From an uncultured Bacilli bacterium (GTDB lineage: Bacteria > Bacillota_I > Bacilli_A > RFN20 > CAG-826): a DNA stretch of 8,006 nt. The stretch lies in contig CALVRY010000050.1 of the NCBI GenBank assembly GCA_944358755.1, positions 1-8,006 of the forward strand. The letters run 5' to 3'. The notes below the pieces were generated by a model that was not told where the DNA came from, did not search any database, and saw only the letters and a list, made by a program, of their open reading frames with translations. Position numbers and translations under genes: made by a program. Of the stretch, positions 1 through 6,626 are shown one piece after another (the first letter of the stretch is position 1; each line of letters starts with the position of its first letter).

Positions 1-327
1 TTCAGTATCTTCGACAACATCATGTAAAAATGCTGCTGCAATTGTTGTTGGACCACCTTGTAAAGACGCAACAATATAAGCAACTTCAATTAAATGTTGT
101 AAATATGGTTCGCCACTTTTTCTAAAGATTCCATCATGCTTTTCTTTAACAAATTTATAGGCATTTTCAATCATCTTACGATCTTTTTCATCGTGAATAT
201 ATGCATAATAAATTTCTTTTACATCTTCAAAAGTGTGCATTGGATATCCACCATTTTGAAGCACTTTTTCAGAGGAATTACTATTTTCGTTAATAAATTC
301 TACGCCATCTCTTTTTAACTCATCCAT
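1..327 (-). CDS. relA: Bifunctional (p)ppGpp synthetase/hydrolase (Rel/RSH), N-terminal 109 residues; C-terminus outside window
   Basis: Rel makes and degrades the alarmone (p)ppGpp in the cytoplasm. Only the start of its HD hydrolase domain is in the window; the synthetase, TGS and ACT parts would lie beyond base 1. The visible protein has the RSH signature FRKSGEPYLQHLIEVA (about residues 68-83), then TIAAAFLHDVVEDTE at the cut edge. His78 and the His102-Asp103 pair are 24 residues apart, matching the metal ligands His53/His77/Asp78 of Streptococcus Rel. The usual Pro after the first His is Leu here. About 25 extra residues precede the domain compared with that protein. The ATG at 327 is supported by a strong Shine-Dalgarno 8 nt upstream. 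The gene follows recJ by 14 nt and is probably co-transcribed with it; the apt gene usual between them in Firmicutes is absent. The family is certain. Whether both activities are retained cannot be judged from this fragment. Confidence 0.93.
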   Translation of the reverse strand, partial: MDELKRDGVEFINENSNSSEKVLQNGGYPMHTFEDVKEIYYAYIHDEKDRKMIENAYKFVKEKHDGIFRKSGEPYLQHLIEVAYIVASLQGGPTTIAAAFLHDVVEDTE

Positions 328-335
328 AATTTTTT

Positions 336-343
336 CCTCCTTT
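336..343 (-). promoter_or_regulatory. Strong ribosome binding site of relA
   Basis: The minus strand reads AAAGGAGG followed by 8 nt and the relA ATG. The first bases of the site belong to the recJ stop codon (TAAAGGAGG), so recJ ends where the next ribosome loads. This is the best Shine-Dalgarno in the window and fixes the relA start. Confidence 0.9.
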
Positions 344-1898
344 AATATATCAACTCGTATCCTTCGACGATTAATTGAACGCTTTTTAAGCCATTGAATT
401 CATTTAATTTAAAGCTTCCAAAAATGTCAATAAAAGATGCATCTAAAATAACAGGATCATAATTAAATAGTAAAATACTAGCTTCGCTATTAAGTCTATA
501 AATTATGTGCTTATTATAAATAAAGTTGCGAATTTCGCTTATATTTAGGTGATTAATTCGAAAATGTGGTTTTGCTCTTCCTTCACCAAATGGAGCGAAC
601 ATACGATAAACTTTATAGTTTTCTAAAGTTAAATCATTAACTGAAATTTCAATATACTTCTTTTCATCACTTAAAATAATATTTTCACTATTTTTTGTTA
701 AATTTTCTTTAAATTTATTGACGTCGCTTTTTAAAATTGTAAATCCGCCTGCAAATTCGTGCCCACCAAAAGCTTTAAGTAAAGTAAAATTTTGAGTTAA
801 AGCATCCATTACATTATAGCCTTTTTTACTTCTAACGCTTCCTTTATAAATTGTTTTATCACTTTCATTATTTGAAAAAACAAAGATTGGTTTATTGTAT
901 TTTTCAAGTAATTTGTTAGCAATTAATCCACCAATTCCTTCATTTTCATCATTAAAATAGAAAACAATATTTGATTCATTATCAATTTTATTAAGGTCGA
1001 TATTATTCACTAATTCTTTCCTTTTATCATTTATTAATTCAAGCCAACTAGAAAGCTTAGATATCTCTTCATCAGATTTAGATAAGAAAAATTTTACGAC
1101 ATTAAATCTTTTATTGTCGTTTAATAATCTACAAACAGCATTAATTTTTGGGATTACTTGCATTTGTAAATCTTCTTCTGAAATTTCGTTAATTTGTTTT
1201 TTAAATAATTTAAAAATTTGTGGATATTTATTTTTATTAATTACTTTAATTCCTTCTTTTACAAATGTTCTATTATATGAAAAAAGAGGCATAGAATCGC
1301 TTAAAACGGATAAAGTAGCTAATGAAAATAAAAATTCATCAAAGTACTCTAAATAGAACAAAGAAAAATAAAAAGAAACAACTCCTGCACTGATATTAAA
1401 TTTTCCAAAATTATCAACTTCAGGGTGCATTATAAAAAGTGTGTCAGGTAACTTATTTTGAACAGTATGATGATCTAAAATCACTACTTCCATACCTAAA
1501 CTTTTTGCATAATTTATTTCATCAACAAGGGTTATTCCATTATCTACACAAACAATTATTTGATAGCCTAAATCATGAAATCTATCGATGTTATTTTTTG
1601 TTAAACCATATCCATCAAATTCTCTACTTGGGATATAATATCCTGGTTTATAATTTTCACTTGTTAAAGTTAACATCATAATTGATGTCGACATGATTCC
1701 ATCACAATCATAATCGCCATAAATTAAAATTTTCTTATTAGACAAAATAGCTTCTTTAAGAAAAGAAGCTATTTTTTGACCATTTTTAAAGATATCTTTA
1801 GAAGGTAAATCTTTAAGTGTTTGGTAATTTTCCTCAACTAAATCATTGTAGTCAAGGTCGTAAAATTCTAATAATTTATCAAGAAAATTGTTTTTCAT
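342..1898 (-). CDS. recJ: Single-stranded-DNA-specific 5'-3' exonuclease RecJ
   Basis: RecJ is a DHH-family, metal-dependent exonuclease that degrades single-stranded DNA 5' to 3' in recombination and mismatch repair. From the ATG (518 aa) the DHH motifs appear in order: GDYDCDG at 61-67, PSREFDGYGL near 90-99, DNGI at 119-122, DHH at 142-144, and LSVLSDSMPL at 196-205. IPKINAVCRL near 249-258 is a variant of the usual NAxGR block, with Cys for Gly. The DHHA1 half shows EGIGGLIANKLLEKY (320-334), KGSVRSKKGYN (352-362) and FGGHEFAGGF (377-386). An OB-like C-terminal part begins around APFGEGRAKPHF (435-446). The length is near E. coli RecJ and lacks the long C-terminal extension of Bacillus RecJ. 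An in-frame TTG at 1913 would add five residues (MNSCV). I prefer the ATG because MKNNFLDKLLEF starts like the family, but neither start has a clear ribosome site. Translation is probably coupled to secDF, whose stop is 18 nt upstream. Confidence 0.95.
   Translation of the reverse strand: MKNNFLDKLLEFYDLDYNDLVEENYQTLKDLPSKDIFKNGQKIASFLKEAILSNKKILIYGDYDCDGIMSTSIMMLTLTSENYKPGYYIPSREFDGYGLTKNNIDRFHDLGYQIIVCVDNGITLVDEINYAKSLGMEVVILDHHTVQNKLPDTLFIMHPEVDNFGKFNISAGVVSFYFSLFYLEYFDEFLFSLATLSVLSDSMPLFSYNRTFVKEGIKVINKNKYPQIFKLFKKQINEISEEDLQMQVIPKINAVCRLLNDNKRFNVVKFFLSKSDEEISKLSSWLELINDKRKELVNNIDLNKIDNESNIVFYFNDENEGIGGLIANKLLEKYNKPIFVFSNNESDKTIYKGSVRSKKGYNVMDALTQNFTLLKAFGGHEFAGGFTILKSDVNKFKENLTKNSENIILSDEKKYIEISVNDLTLENYKVYRMFAPFGEGRAKPHFRINHLNISEIRNFIYNKHIIYRLNSEASILLFNYDPVILDASFIDIFGSFKLNEFNGLKSVQLIVEGYELIY
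1744..1775. repeat. Perfect 14-bp inverted repeat inside recJ
   Basis: AAAATAGCTTCTTT (1744-1757) and its exact reverse complement AAAGAAGCTATTTT (1762-1775) flank a 4-nt loop. On the minus strand the repeat encodes roughly IASFLKEAI near the RecJ N-terminus, so recJ mRNA could form a 14-bp hairpin about 125-155 nt after the start. On the plus strand the second arm runs into six T residues (1772-1777), giving the shape of an intrinsic terminator for antisense transcripts. The repeat is seen directly; any function is inference. Confidence 0.85.
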
Positions 1899-1916
1899 AA
1901 CACAAGAATTCAATCA

Positions 1917-4900
1917 TTAATCGTTAATATCGATGAAGATTGCTTCTTGTGGTCCATCATCAAATTCAACTTTTTTACCACTCTTATTCTTTTTATTAAC
2001 AGCACGGTTGTCAGAAAATCTCTTACCAAGTTTTTCAAATTTATCTGTAAAGAAAATTTGAATTGGGAGTTCCATTGCTTTAATAAAGATGACAAGAACA
2101 AATAAACCTAGAAGCATTAATATTAAAGTTGATTTATTAAATGCTCCAGTGAAGAAGAATGAAAGAATGATGAAAGCGACAAACATCATATTGATAACAA
2201 CATAGTTATAAATTGAATTGCCGGCATAATCGTATTTTTCTTCTCTTTTTGCAAGATCTTGTAATTCACGTTTATTTTCAAGGTAAACCAATCTTTCGTT
2301 TGTGAAGAATAAATCGAAAATTAAGTATGCAATTAAGGACAATAATAAGATGCCTAATGTAATTTCACTTGGGAATGGACCTCTAGTTAAAGAGAAGACT
2401 CCAACAATTGAAAGTAAGGTTGTTGAACCAATAATCAAACTTGTTAAGGCTTTGGATGGACCAAATCTTAATAAGAAATATGCGAATAATAAGGCAATTA
2501 CAATAGCTGTTAAAATTGCAACATACATGTTAATTGAGTCATCTGTATAGTCGTAAGATGAAGAAACATTAACGATGTAATTTGTGCCAACTGAGGCTTG
2601 GATAGCACTTGTTAAGACATCACTGATACTTCCTGAAGTAACTGCTGCTCCATCATAATAGTAATAATTTGTTTGGCTTTCGTTTGCTACATCAAAGACT
2701 GAACCAAGATCAACTACATAATAATATTCTCTATTTGTAACTGGGCTTGTTTCACCATATGTATATTCATAATAGAAAGCATTAACACTTGTTTCATCAC
2801 CAAATACTTGTTTTTGATGTCCTTCATCAAAATAGATATCAGCAAATGCATTTTGAATTCCGACTTCAATTCTATCGCTATTAAAATCATCATTTGCATT
2901 TCTAATAACTGTTGTAATTACTGCTTTTGAGTTAACTTCGTTGCTTCCAGAATTATAAATATTTCCGTTAATTACTTGGAAACTTGTAATTCCAGCAACA
3001 CTTGCAACAAGTAAAATTGCAGCAACAATTCCAACAAATCTAAATGTATTTTTAGAACTTCTCTTATTGTATACATCAAAATAAGTTGGTTTTTCACCCT
3101 TTGTTAAATCTGGGACTAATTTTCTTTCAATGCCAAATAATTTGAGGTGATTTTGTGCAAATTGAGAGTTATAAAGTAACCAGCTAACTGCTCTAAATAC
3201 AATACCAATTGTAAGAACACTTAAAATTGTACCAATTAAAAGTACTCCACCAAATCCAACTGTATATGAATTTGGAATTAAGTATGCGACCAAACCAATT
3301 ACAGCGCCAATCACTGAAAAATCTAATAAATTTAATAAAGTACGCTTATTTGCATCTTGATAAGCTTTTTTAAGATTTTTACCTGAATAAATATCTTCTT
3401 TAGCCCTATGTAACCAAATTGTGCAGCCAATTAAAGATAAAGCAGCAACTGCAAATAAACCTAAGATTGTTGCAATGCTAAATTCGTTTCCTAAAACATT
3501 ATAAATAGCAAGTGATCCTAAGACATTAGCACCAGTAACAATTAAAGGTAATAAACCTGCAAGTCCATAGTTTAATAAAACAAATAAAGATACGATAACT
3601 GTCGCAATAATTGTACAAATTAAGACAGTTGATAATTGGACTTCACCAGCTCTTCTTAAGTATTCAACAAAAGGAGAAACTAAGTTAGAATTTGCATCAA
3701 CTTGAGATTGATTGATTAAAGTGACATCAAATTTTAAATCAGTTGCATTAATTTTATTAGCAAGTAAATTTGCTTTTTTATAAGCTAATTTTTCATCTGA
3801 TTCGAGAGAAACATAGGTTTGATAACCTGTTGCAACATCCAATTCTCCATCGCCATTGATGACACCTAAATTGTAATTTGAGAAATAAATATATTCATAA
3901 GTTTGAGCAGCTTGATCTTCACTACTTAAGCTTGAATCATAATCCCAAATGAAACTTGATGGATTTGTTGTATCAAAATAAGTTACGACATAATCGGAGA
4001 AATTTGAATCATTGATATTTCCATTTTCATTGTCAAGTAAGCTTTGTAAGTTAAGACCATTTAACCAATTGTTTACAACAAAAATAGCATCTTTTGGGTC
4101 TACTTTTGTTGCTTCTTCAGTTGAATCGCCTTCTCCTGAAGTATCAGTTGTTGTGTCTGTTGTTGTATCAGTTGTAGTTGTTTCATCAGCTTGAGCTTTT
4201 ACACTGCCTAAATCCTTTGAAATTTCACTTCTTCTTGAAGGATTAAAAGCTTGAGCGGTATCGCCTGAGGAATCTGTTGAGCCAGAATCTGTTGAACCAC
4301 TATCACCAGTGTCAGTATTTCCGCCATCTGTTGAAGCGTCTCCTCCAGTATTACCAGTATCAGCATCAGTTGAAGCATCTCCTTCACTACTTGTAACGCC
4401 ATCCATCATTTCTTTAAAGCCTTCTGGGTTAGCAAGTTGCACAACAACATATGGATAACCATCACGATATTGAACATTTGCGCTATTTGCGACAAATAAT
4501 TCATTTGTTGCGGTTGAGGTATTGTCGTGATAAACATCATCTGCAGAAAAACCTAAGTTATATTCTTCATCCGCATTTTTGAACATTAAAGAATTTGAGA
4601 ATGTTAAATAAGAAATAATATCGTCATAGGAACGAGTTGTATCTTTAAAAGTTAAAGCAAAAGTATTGTCAGAATAACTTTCAAGTTCGTAGCTGGAAAC
4701 ATTGGCTAAAGCTAATCTTTCTTTAAATACATCAGTGATTTGAACCATTGGTGTATCACCAGTTTCATCATAAGTTAAATCACCATTATTAGTTTCTGTA
4801 CCTTCACTAAAATTTGCATCTAATCTTTTATCAGAAATTTTAAAAACAAAGCGATTTGATGAAGAGAAATCACCATTGCCATTAATTGAGAGAATTGAAG

Positions 4901-4970
4901 GAACTACTCCAACTAATACGCCAGTCAACATGGCGAGTGAAATTGATAAATATCCGACTAATCTTTTCAT
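1917..4970 (-). CDS. secDF: Fused protein-export membrane protein SecDF
   Basis: SecDF is an RND-superfamily accessory subunit of the Sec translocase that uses the proton-motive force to pull proteins out across the membrane. The 1017-aa protein has the canonical layout of 12 membrane segments. TM1 is at about 5-27 and is followed by a large extracellular P1 domain (30-440). TM2-TM6 lie at about 447-600, TM7 near 643-664, the second extracellular domain at about 666-812, and TM8-TM12 at about 814-966. A charged cytoplasmic tail follows. The P1/TM2 junction reads YLRRAGEVQL. The TM4-TM5 loop HRAKEDIYSGKNLKKAYQ and the following NKRTLLNLLD align with YERIKEE...GK...GNRR...FD of Bacillus SecDF. 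In the SecF half, AYLIFDLFFTNERL aligns with GYSLNDTVVVFDRI and keeps the Asp (about 886). The matching SecD Asp in TM4 is absent, and the GLDLxGG-type motifs are not recognisable. The P1 domain carries a long low-complexity insertion (listed separately). The ATG at 4970 has GAGG 6 nt upstream; an in-frame TTG at 4982 overlaps that site and is unlikely. Confidence 0.9.
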   Translation of the reverse strand: MKRLVGYLSISLAMLTGVLVGVVPSILSINGNGDFSSSNRFVFKISDKRLDANFSEGTETNNGDLTYDETGDTPMVQITDVFKERLALANVSSYELESYSDNTFALTFKDTTRSYDDIISYLTFSNSLMFKNADEEYNLGFSADDVYHDNTSTATNELFVANSANVQYRDGYPYVVVQLANPEGFKEMMDGVTSSEGDASTDADTGNTGGDASTDGGNTDTGDSGSTDSGSTDSSGDTAQAFNPSRRSEISKDLGSVKAQADETTTTDTTTDTTTDTSGEGDSTEEATKVDPKDAIFVVNNWLNGLNLQSLLDNENGNINDSNFSDYVVTYFDTTNPSSFIWDYDSSLSSEDQAAQTYEYIYFSNYNLGVINGDGELDVATGYQTYVSLESDEKLAYKKANLLANKINATDLKFDVTLINQSQVDANSNLVSPFVEYLRRAGEVQLSTVLICTIIATVIVSLFVLLNYGLAGLLPLIVTGANVLGSLAIYNVLGNEFSIATILGLFAVAALSLIGCTIWLHRAKEDIYSGKNLKKAYQDANKRTLLNLLDFSVIGAVIGLVAYLIPNSYTVGFGGVLLIGTILSVLTIGIVFRAVSWLLYNSQFAQNHLKLFGIERKLVPDLTKGEKPTYFDVYNKRSSKNTFRFVGIVAAILLVASVAGITSFQVINGNIYNSGSNEVNSKAVITTVIRNANDDFNSDRIEVGIQNAFADIYFDEGHQKQVFGDETSVNAFYYEYTYGETSPVTNREYYYVVDLGSVFDVANESQTNYYYYDGAAVTSGSISDVLTSAIQASVGTNYIVNVSSSYDYTDDSINMYVAILTAIVIALLFAYFLLRFGPSKALTSLIIGSTTLLSIVGVFSLTRGPFPSEITLGILLLSLIAYLIFDLFFTNERLVYLENKRELQDLAKREEKYDYAGNSIYNYVVINMMFVAFIILSFFFTGAFNKSTLILMLLGLFVLVIFIKAMELPIQIFFTDKFEKLGKRFSDNRAVNKKNKSGKKVEFDDGPQEAIFIDIND
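4107..4394 (-). repeat. Low-complexity Ser/Thr/Asp/Gly-rich coding tract in the SecDF extracellular domain
   Basis: About 96 codons (residues about 193-288 from the ATG) encode a tract dominated by Ser, Thr, Asp and Gly. GDASTD occurs twice, 39 nt apart (4365-4382 and 4326-4343). Related STDSG-type units follow. Then comes a short island, NPSRRSEISKDLGSVKAQ, and a threonine-rich run built on TTTD units (4140-4181), where a roughly 12-nt DNA unit recurs. It lies in P1 between the segment ending PEGFKEMMDG and the segment starting DAIFVVNNWLNGL. SecD proteins normally have only a short connector there. Confidence 0.85.
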
Positions 4971-4975
4971 AACAT

Positions 4976-4980
4976 ACCTC
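4976..4980 (-). promoter_or_regulatory. Ribosome binding site deciding the secDF start
   Basis: The minus strand reads GAGGT, with the GAGG core 6 nt before the ATG at 4970. This supports that ATG over the TTG at 4982, which would place the site inside the coding region. A closer ATG at 4975 is out of frame and meets TGA after two codons. Confidence 0.7.
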
Positions 4981-4981
4981 A

Positions 4982-5005
4982 AATTTATAAATGTAATTTA
5001 TAAAT
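4982..5005. repeat. Duplicated palindromic 11-mer AATTTATAAAT in the secDF leader
   Basis: AATTTATAAAT occurs at 4982-4992 and again at 4995-5005. Each copy contains the perfect 10-bp palindrome ATTTATAAAT, so the two copies are also complementary to each other and could fold into a hairpin with a very short loop. The pair ends one base before the GAGG ribosome site of secDF. It could be a paired operator, an RNA structure affecting ribosome access, or chance in AT-rich DNA. Confidence 0.5.
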
Positions 5006-5015
5006 ACACTTGATA

Positions 5016-5044
5016 ATATTACTACAAACCCTTATAAAACACAA
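5016..5044 (-). promoter_or_regulatory. Possible sigma-A-type promoter for secDF
   Basis: In the 126-nt gap between ruvB and secDF the minus strand has TTGTGT (5039-5044) as a -35 and TAATAT (5016-5021) as a -10, separated by exactly 17 nt. Each is an imperfect match. TATTAT (5013-5018) and TATAAG (5031-5036) are alternative -10 elements with poorer -35 partners. The gap size favours a promoter here, but AT-rich DNA gives many such matches. Confidence 0.3.
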
Positions 5045-5083
5045 AAAGTTTTTTCTTGATAAAAAGTGGATAAAAATCAAACT

Positions 5084-5105
5084 ATTCGTTAATAAATTAA
5101 CGAAT
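5084..5105 (-). terminator. Inverted repeat spanning the ruvB stop; weak candidate terminator
   Basis: ATTCGTTAA (5084-5092) and TTAACGAAT (5097-5105) form a perfect 9-bp stem with a 4-nt loop; the ruvB stop codon lies in one arm. On the ruvB transcript the stem is AT-rich and is followed by AGTTTGATTTTT rather than an immediate U-tract, so it would terminate poorly. On the plus strand it is followed directly by seven T residues (5105-5111), so it may instead act against antisense transcription. Confidence 0.35.
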
Positions 5106-6059
5106 TTTTTTATAGTAGAATTCTTGACCTTTTTTTGTAAGCATTCTACCTCTTCTTGTGCGTGCAATAAAACCAATGTTTACAAGATATGGTTCATAGT
5201 TTTCTTTGATGTTAATTACATTTTCATTGAGGACGCTAGCTAAAGATTCAAGACTTACTGGCTCACTTTGAAAAGTTTCATAAAGAGTCTTGATAATCTT
5301 TCTATCGAAGAGAGTTAATCCATAATCATCAATTTTTATGAAATTAAAAAATTCTAATAAAAAGTCAAGATTTACGAGGTTTTTGTTATGATATAAGCTA
5401 AAATCGCTTAAACGTTTAAGTAAATTATTTAAAGTTCGCGGATTATTTTTTACACGCTTTACAAATTCTAAAGAAGTCGCATTATCTTCGAAATTAATAT
5501 CAAATTTTTTCGAATTAACTTTAGCAATATTGTTGAGTTCATCTTCTGAATAATTTTCAAAATGGAAGATTATAGAAAAACGATCTCTTAGAGGAATCGA
5601 TAAATATCCATCCAGAGTTGTAGCTCCGATAAGTGTAAATTTTGGTAATTTTATACTAATAACTTTTGTTTTTTCTTCACTTTTGTAACTAATATTTATT
5701 ATGAAATCATCCATGACTGAATATAAAACTTCTTCAATCTTTTTATCTAATCGATGAATTTCATCTATAAAAAATATTTCGTTTTCTTTAATTGAAGCAA
5801 GTATTTCAACTAAATCTTGAATCGATTCAATCATCGGAGCATTGATAACTCTAATATTAGTTTTCATTTCTTCGGAAATTACATAACTTAAACTCGTTTT
5901 ACCCATACCACTTGGACCGATAAAAAGCATGTGATCTAAACATGTTTTTTGTTTTTTCGCGCTAAAAATATAAACCTTTAATTCATCGATAATTTGCTTT
6001 TGACCAAAAAAATCAGCAAATGAACGCGGCCTAATTTTTGATAAAAAATCGTTACTCAT
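5097..6059 (-). CDS. ruvB: Holliday junction branch migration ATPase RuvB
   Basis: RuvB is the AAA+ motor that forms hexameric rings on DNA and drives Holliday junction branch migration with RuvA. The 320-aa protein has all landmark motifs. FADFFGQKQI is at 14-23. Walker A is GPSGMGKT (48-55), with Ser for the usual second Pro. Walker B is FFIDEIH (96-102). Sensor 1 is LIGATT (143-148), and the arginine-finger segment PLRDRF is at 156-161. Sensor 2 is NPRTLNNLLKRL (206-217). The C-terminal winged helix shows IDDYGLTLFDRK (243-254) and YEPYLVNIGFIARTRRGR (288-305). The length is slightly short of the usual 330-340 aa. The ATG at 6059 lies inside the end of ruvA, and the 8-nt overlap ATGAGTAA indicates translational coupling; only a weak AGGT precedes it. 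No ruvC is nearby, as is normal in Firmicutes, where RecU usually resolves junctions. Confidence 0.96.
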   Translation of the reverse strand: MSNDFLSKIRPRSFADFFGQKQIIDELKVYIFSAKKQKTCLDHMLFIGPSGMGKTSLSYVISEEMKTNIRVINAPMIESIQDLVEILASIKENEIFFIDEIHRLDKKIEEVLYSVMDDFIINISYKSEEKTKVISIKLPKFTLIGATTLDGYLSIPLRDRFSIIFHFENYSEDELNNIAKVNSKKFDINFEDNATSLEFVKRVKNNPRTLNNLLKRLSDFSLYHNKNLVNLDFLLEFFNFIKIDDYGLTLFDRKIIKTLYETFQSEPVSLESLASVLNENVINIKENYEPYLVNIGFIARTRRGRMLTKKGQEFYYKKIR

Positions 6060-6603
6060 TTTTTAACCTCATTATCGCCTCTTTTATGGCACTACTATTA
6101 TCAAGTCCGTCTTGTAGATCATCCAAAACGACAAAAACTTTTTGGGCAGGATAGCCTAAATTAATCAACGCATCAAAAACTTCTTGATATCTAAAATTAT
6201 AGCTTTCAAGTTTTAAAACTTTATTTTTAAGTTCGTAATAAACTCTATCAGCTTTATTTCCTATCGAACTTATTTTTTGTAAAGCGTTAATATCATTACT
6301 TTTAATTAAAGCAATTAATCCTGAACTTGTTAATTTCTTTAAAATATTAATAGCTGTTTTTGGCCCAATTCCATTAATTTTGATTAATTCACTAAACAAA
6401 AATCGATCAGTTTGATTCAAAAAACCATATAAATATAAACTTTCTTCAGTTTTAAATAAGTGCGTGAAAATTTTGTACTTATTTTTCACGAGAAAAAAAT
6501 CGCTATTTATAACGTTTATTAATAATGAAATACCTTCAAAAATTTTCAAGGAAATAGCCGAATCATGAATTTCAACTACTTCACCTTCTAAATAGTCAAA
6601 CAA
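6052..6603 (-). CDS. ruvA: Holliday junction DNA-binding protein RuvA
   Basis: RuvA binds four-way junctions as a tetramer and loads RuvB. The 183-aa protein has the three expected domains. An OB-fold N-terminus (1-62) begins MFDYLEGEVVEI and ends KTEESLYLYGF, whose acidic pair sits where the family's acidic pins occur. Two helix-hairpin-helix motifs follow: INGIGPKTA (76-84) and ISSIGNKAD (111-119), the second with Ser for the first Gly. A small C-terminal domain III begins at YQEVFDALINLGYP (139-152) and normally contacts RuvB. The start is TTG: no ATG or other usual start falls in frame before residue 178, and the TTG-encoded N-terminus aligns with known RuvA starts. There is no Shine-Dalgarno; instead a hairpin occupies the 17-nt gap after obg. 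Translation probably depends on ribosomes finishing obg. The 3' end overlaps ruvB by 8 nt. Confidence 0.94.
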   Translation of the reverse strand: MFDYLEGEVVEIHDSAISLKIFEGISLLINVINSDFFLVKNKYKIFTHLFKTEESLYLYGFLNQTDRFLFSELIKINGIGPKTAINILKKLTSSGLIALIKSNDINALQKISSIGNKADRVYYELKNKVLKLESYNFRYQEVFDALINLGYPAQKVFVVLDDLQDGLDNSSAIKEAIMRLKNE

Positions 6604-6626
6604 GAATAATTTTGTGGGAATTATTC
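6604..6626 (-). repeat. Hairpin between obg and ruvA, directly before the ruvA TTG start
   Basis: GAATAATT (6604-6611) and AATTATTC (6619-6626) form a perfect 8-bp stem with a 7-nt loop. On the mRNA the first arm contains the obg stop codon, and the last base of the second arm touches the ruvA TTG. It occupies the place where a ribosome site would normally be. There is no U-tract, so it is not a terminator; a role in translational coupling is inference. Confidence 0.6.

Noticed and set aside
136..318. Small plus-strand reading frame opposite rel, and other short plus-strand frames opposite recJ and secDF
   Set aside because: They lie wholly within well-supported minus-strand genes. Their products are Ile/Phe/Leu/Asn-rich antisense translations without family features or ribosome sites.
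1898..1917. ATG overlapping the secDF stop (TAATG-type) as the recJ start
   Set aside because: It is out of frame with recJ and reaches TGA after about a dozen codons. The in-frame choices are TTG at 1913 or ATG at 1898.
1910..2101. Minus-strand frame overlapping the 3' end of secDF in another phase
   Set aside because: It is a shadow of the secDF tail. SecDF continues as a coherent membrane protein to its stop at 1917, so there is no sign of a frameshift or a separate gene.
4140..4181. Short tandem DNA unit (about 12 nt) considered as a CRISPR or satellite element
   Set aside because: It is in frame, encodes the Thr/Asp run of SecDF, has no spacers, and is explained as coding low complexity.
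1917..4970. Possible mycoplasma-type code (TGA read as Trp)
   Set aside because: Trp is encoded by TGG where checked (for example in NNWLNG of SecDF), and all full-length genes are open under the standard bacterial code with TAA stops.
5010..5243. Reading frames over the ruvB-secDF gap and the ruvB 3' end, as a possible small gene
   Set aside because: Composition is that of AT-rich non-coding DNA. There is no ribosome site or recognisable protein, and most of the span is antisense to ruvB.
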